Source: UBA3951 sp050952125 (lineage in GTDB: Bacteria > Bacillota > Sulfobacillia > Fermentithermobacillales > Fermentithermobacillaceae). From it: a stretch of DNA of 64,000 bases. The translations under genes and the position numbers were made by a program. Below the pieces are notes generated by a model. It was not told the DNA's origin. It saw nothing but the letters and a program-made list of their open reading frames with translations, and made no database searches. Below are positions 61,727 through 64,000 of the stretch, in pieces. How positions within the stretch are numbered: the stretch's first letter is position 1; every line of letters starts with the position of its first letter. The stretch is taken from assembly GCA_050952125.1 (NCBI GenBank), contig JBMNKK010000001.1, forward strand, positions 404,945 through 468,944, read 5' to 3'.

Positions 61727-63307
61727 AGCCCGCCTGTATTCCATCGGGCTTCTTCCGCCGAGCGACATCTTGATGCGCTCCTCATTGTGCCAGTGAAGGT
61801 ACCTATCGAGCGTTCGCATGAACTCCCCGACGCTGACCCCGGCCCACGATCTTCCGTAGAACACCTCGTTCTTCACTCGCCCGAAGAAACCCTCGCAAGC
61901 GGCGTTATCAGGCGAACAGCCTTTCTTGGACATGGAGCGGGTGAGCCGGCGGCTTCCATCCTTGTGATCCAGCCAGGCCAGCGATAGTGGCTGCCGCGGT
62001 CGCTGTGGACCACAGGGCGCTCACCTTCGCCAAGCGTGGCTATAGCGTTGTCAAGCATGGAGTTTGCCATGTTCGCGTCAGGACTCGTTCCGATGCTCCA
62101 ACTGATGGCCATGCCGTCGAAGCAGTCAATCATAGGCGAGAGGTAGACTTTACCCGCAGGCAGCGCAAACTCCGTGAGGTCGGTGAGCCACTTCATGTTG
62201 GGAGCGTCCGCGTGGAAGTCTCGCTCGATGACATTGGGCACCGGAGGACTAATCTCGCCCAGGTAAGAACTGTACTTGCGCTTTTTGAGGCCGACCACTA
62301 CGAGGTTTTGCTCACGCATAAGCCGGCGTACTACCTTTTCGGACACGGTCCTACCGTCCCTTGTCAGAACGACGTGAATCCGCCGGTAGCCGTAGCGTCC
62401 ATCTACTTGAGCGAAGAGGGTACGCACTTGCTCTCGTAGTTCAGCATACTTGTCCGGAATGGACAGGGCGGTGCGGTGGTAGAAGTAGCTGCTCTTGGGC
62501 AAGGCAAGACACCCTAGCAGGTCGTTAAGAGGGTATCTCTTCCTCAGGGCGCCGATCACCGCTGCTTTCTCCCGGTTGGTCAGCTTCTTCAGATCGGCGC
62601 CCGGATCTTTTTTTAAGACTTCCGCCGTAACCTCCAGGACATCCTTCTCAAGTCTAAGTCGGTAGACCTGTTTCTCCAACGTCTCTACCTGCTCTTTGAG
62701 CGACTCAACCTTGGCCTCCAACGCTTCCCTATCCTCGCTCATCTTCAGTTTCTTGCGCTTTCCCACTGGGCGCTCCTTCCCGAGCAGATCGTTCTTCCAC
62801 TTGTACAAGGCGGCGCGGGTGACCCCGTACTCCTCGGCCACCTCTCGGGCTGACCCGTCTCTGGTTCCCAAGTCGAGGACGGCTGCCTGTTTCTGCTCAG
62901 GCGTGAATTCTACCTTGGGCTGAAGTCTCCTCTTGGAGTGTAGTCCCTCCCGATCGGGTACTACCTCGTCAAGCCATTGCCTGAACGTCCCTTTGTTAGG
63001 ATAACCCAGGGCCCGGATACTGCGCTGTAGGTTTCTGCCGTGTTCCAGATAGTGCTTCACCGCAGCCTGCTTTTGCTCTTGCGAGTACTTTGGTACGCGC
63101 GGGCGGTATCCATCGTGCAGTGCACCCGTGGCCTTGTACTCCCCTGACCCACTGCTTCAGGGCGTTCTTCGTAGGGTAACCCAGTTCCCGACGAACGGCG
63201 GCTGGGCTACCGCCATACTTGAAGAAGAGATTGACCGCCTTCATACGGTCTTCCAGTGTGTACACGGACATCCTCCTGTCTCATTTGAGTCCAGGTTTTT
63301 GTCCGCA
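61692..63307. mobile_element. IS3-family insertion sequence
   Basis: 1616 bp. Inverted ends: TGCGGACGTTTTCTTGGACC at 61692 and, inward from 63307, TGCGGACAAAAACCTGGACT. It holds an IS3/IS150-type transposase on the minus strand. Its left end lies in the right terminus of IS21 #2. Flanking direct repeats are not clear (GGGGG on the left, CCCCC on the right). Confidence 0.82.
61712..63271 (-). pseudogene. IS3-family transposase with two frameshifts
   Basis: The N-terminal part (ATG 63271, MSVYTLEDRMKAVNLFFKYG) is followed by HTH GGSPAAVRRELGYPTKNALK. Frame is lost near 63,140, then resumes as KHYLEHGRNLQRSIRALGYP with a second HTH, coiled coil (EALEAKVESLKEQVETLEKQ) and DDE integrase core: NMKWLTDLTEFAL (D), VVHSDRGSHYRW (D). 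It is lost again near 61,935 and ends in the other frame as KKGCSPDNAACEGFFGRVKN (E) to 61,712. The shifts are not at the usual orfA/orfB site, so they look like mutations. Confidence 0.85.
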
Positions 63308-63722
63308 CCCCCAAGTGGGGAGATTTAAATGGCCGTTGACACAGGAGGTGCCGCCAACAAGGGCCTGCCAAACTGCCGTCGCGGGGAGCTAGACAGATGC
63401 TACATACCGGTCGCCAGAGGGGTTTTTACAGAAAGAAAAAGACTTGACCGGGGCGAGTCCATGCGGAAGATCGCCGCCGCTGGCGGCAAAAAGGAGGTGA
63501 GTCTTGAAGGCGAACCGACCAGTGTGTTACTGATGTAGTGCCGGCGCCGCAGGGCTCAGGAAAGTGGTCGGCTGGTTCCGGATCCACTGGTCGGACAAAA
63601 CCGGATCTCGTGGTCGGGAAAGACCGGATCCGGTGGACGGCTCAAAACGGATCAGATGGTCGAATCGACCGGACTACGCATCCGCACTCCCAAGAGGGGA
63701 GATTCAAATGGCCGTTGACAGG
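63308..63722. repeat. Loose IS ends: 41-bp direct repeat and 23-bp repeats
   Basis: A sequence starting TCCGCACCCCCAAGTGGGGA at 63302 and continuing GATTTAAATGGCCGTTGACA recurs, with a few changes, at about 63680-63720 (TCCGCACTCCCAAGAGGGGA). Read backward it starts TGTCAACGGCC, like the ends of IS21 #1. Between them, four 23-bp units start GGATC and end ACC (about 63580-63670; GGATCCACTGGTCGGACAAA is the first). They resemble the multiple terminal repeats of IS21 elements. No gene is supported here. Confidence 0.55.
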
Positions 63723-63762
63723 CAAACGATGAACAACAAAGACTCGAGGTACCGGATGCTCT

Positions 63763-64000
63763 TGTTAGCGCCGGTGGTAAATTGACCCCATAGCGCCGGA
63801 ATGGAATTGACCCCCCACCCAAGAAGCCTTTCCTTAGCACGCCAACGCAAAGGAGAGGTCGAATGCTGGGAGGAGGGTCTGTCTTGAGCATATTTGAGCT
63901 TCACGGAAGTGGCAAGGGCATCAAGGAAATCTCACGTGAACTGGGTGTTTCTCGGAACACGGTGAGGAAGTACCTGCGGGTCAGGGAGGTACCGGAGCGA
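63763..64000. mobile_element. Third IS21-family element (left end, runs off window)
   Basis: Left end TGTTAGCGCCGGTGGTAAAT at 63763, then a second repeat TAGCGCCGGAATGGAATTGA and the ATTGACCCC motifs, then an istA start. IS21-type layout of terminal repeats before the transposase. The element continues beyond 64,000. Confidence 0.75.
63863..64000 (+). CDS. istA: IstA transposase of IS21 #3 (5' part)
   Basis: 46 codons from ATG 63863 with AAAGGAGAGG 6 nt upstream: MLGGGSVLSIFELHGSGKGI and EISRELGVSRNTVRKYLRVR, the N-terminal HTH of IstA. Cut by the right edge. Confidence 0.88.
   Translation, partial: MLGGGSVLSIFELHGSGKGIKEISRELGVSRNTVRKYLRVREVPER

Noticed and set aside
48577..64000. A right attachment site (copy of the tRNA-Pro 3' end) within the window
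   Set aside because: I looked for GTCTCCCCGACC downstream by eye and did not find it; the island likely extends past the edge.

Overview
The window reads as a chromosome segment of a spore-forming, peptide-using Firmicute of the clostridial type, moderately GC-rich by eye. Supporting signs are a GerW/YtfJ plus DUF2953 (YtfI-like) pair, a forespore-type LonB next to LonA, the order tig-clpP-clpX-lonB-lonA, strong purine-rich Shine-Dalgarno (SD) sites, and many GTG and TTG starts. A species cannot be named from this alone.

Positions 1-48,650 are a stable core. From the left: a DedA-type membrane protein (cut by the edge), RNase P RNA, a 30-bp repeat array, lemA with a TPM-domain gene, an RNase HI, an M14 metallopeptidase, an aminotransferase, a MATE exporter with a LysE-type exporter, gerW-DUF2953, an M20 dipeptidase, a HAD phosphatase, a DUF4097 protein, a prolyl oligopeptidase, an EamA-nitrilase-MFS operon, an MBL hydrolase, tRNA-Val, an acetyltransferase and a D-Ala-D-Ala ligase-like enzyme. 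Next comes the protein quality-control block (lonA, lonB, clpX, clpP, tig), broken by an opposite-strand gene for a winged-helix plus PD-(D/E)XK-like protein. An oligopeptide ABC operon (oppABCDF), a seven-tRNA operon, an operon of a second M14 peptidase, a binding protein and a serine hydrolase, and a MATE-ArsC-SDH protease operon follow. Two M14 peptidases, an M20 peptidase, prolyl oligopeptidase, Opp uptake and several exporters together suggest growth on peptides and amino acids.

From tRNA-Pro (48,577) to the right edge is a decaying mobile island. A tyrosine recombinase gene beside tRNA-Pro is split by an IS21-family element with a 4-bp target duplication (CCAT); removing the element restores one 392-codon reading frame. 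Beyond it are an Xis-like gene, an Mrr-like endonuclease, several truncated genes (transglutaminase-like, AAA ATPase, SIR2-like, class II aldolase), a RusA-like gene, a ribbon-helix-helix/EXLDI-like protein and a beta-propeller lipoprotein. The right end is a pile of insertion sequences: a second IS21 with a frameshifted istA, a frameshifted IS3, loose IS ends, and the start of a third IS21.

The least explained features are three intergenic tandem arrays (about 0.9 kb, 27.9 kb and 39.1 kb). Their sequences are unrelated, but all have a 30-31 bp period, and two have short inverted repeats inside the unit. One lies in the promoter region between lonB and the winged-helix/nuclease gene. Two genes appear to start at non-standard codons (AUA and CUG) placed correctly behind strong SD sites.
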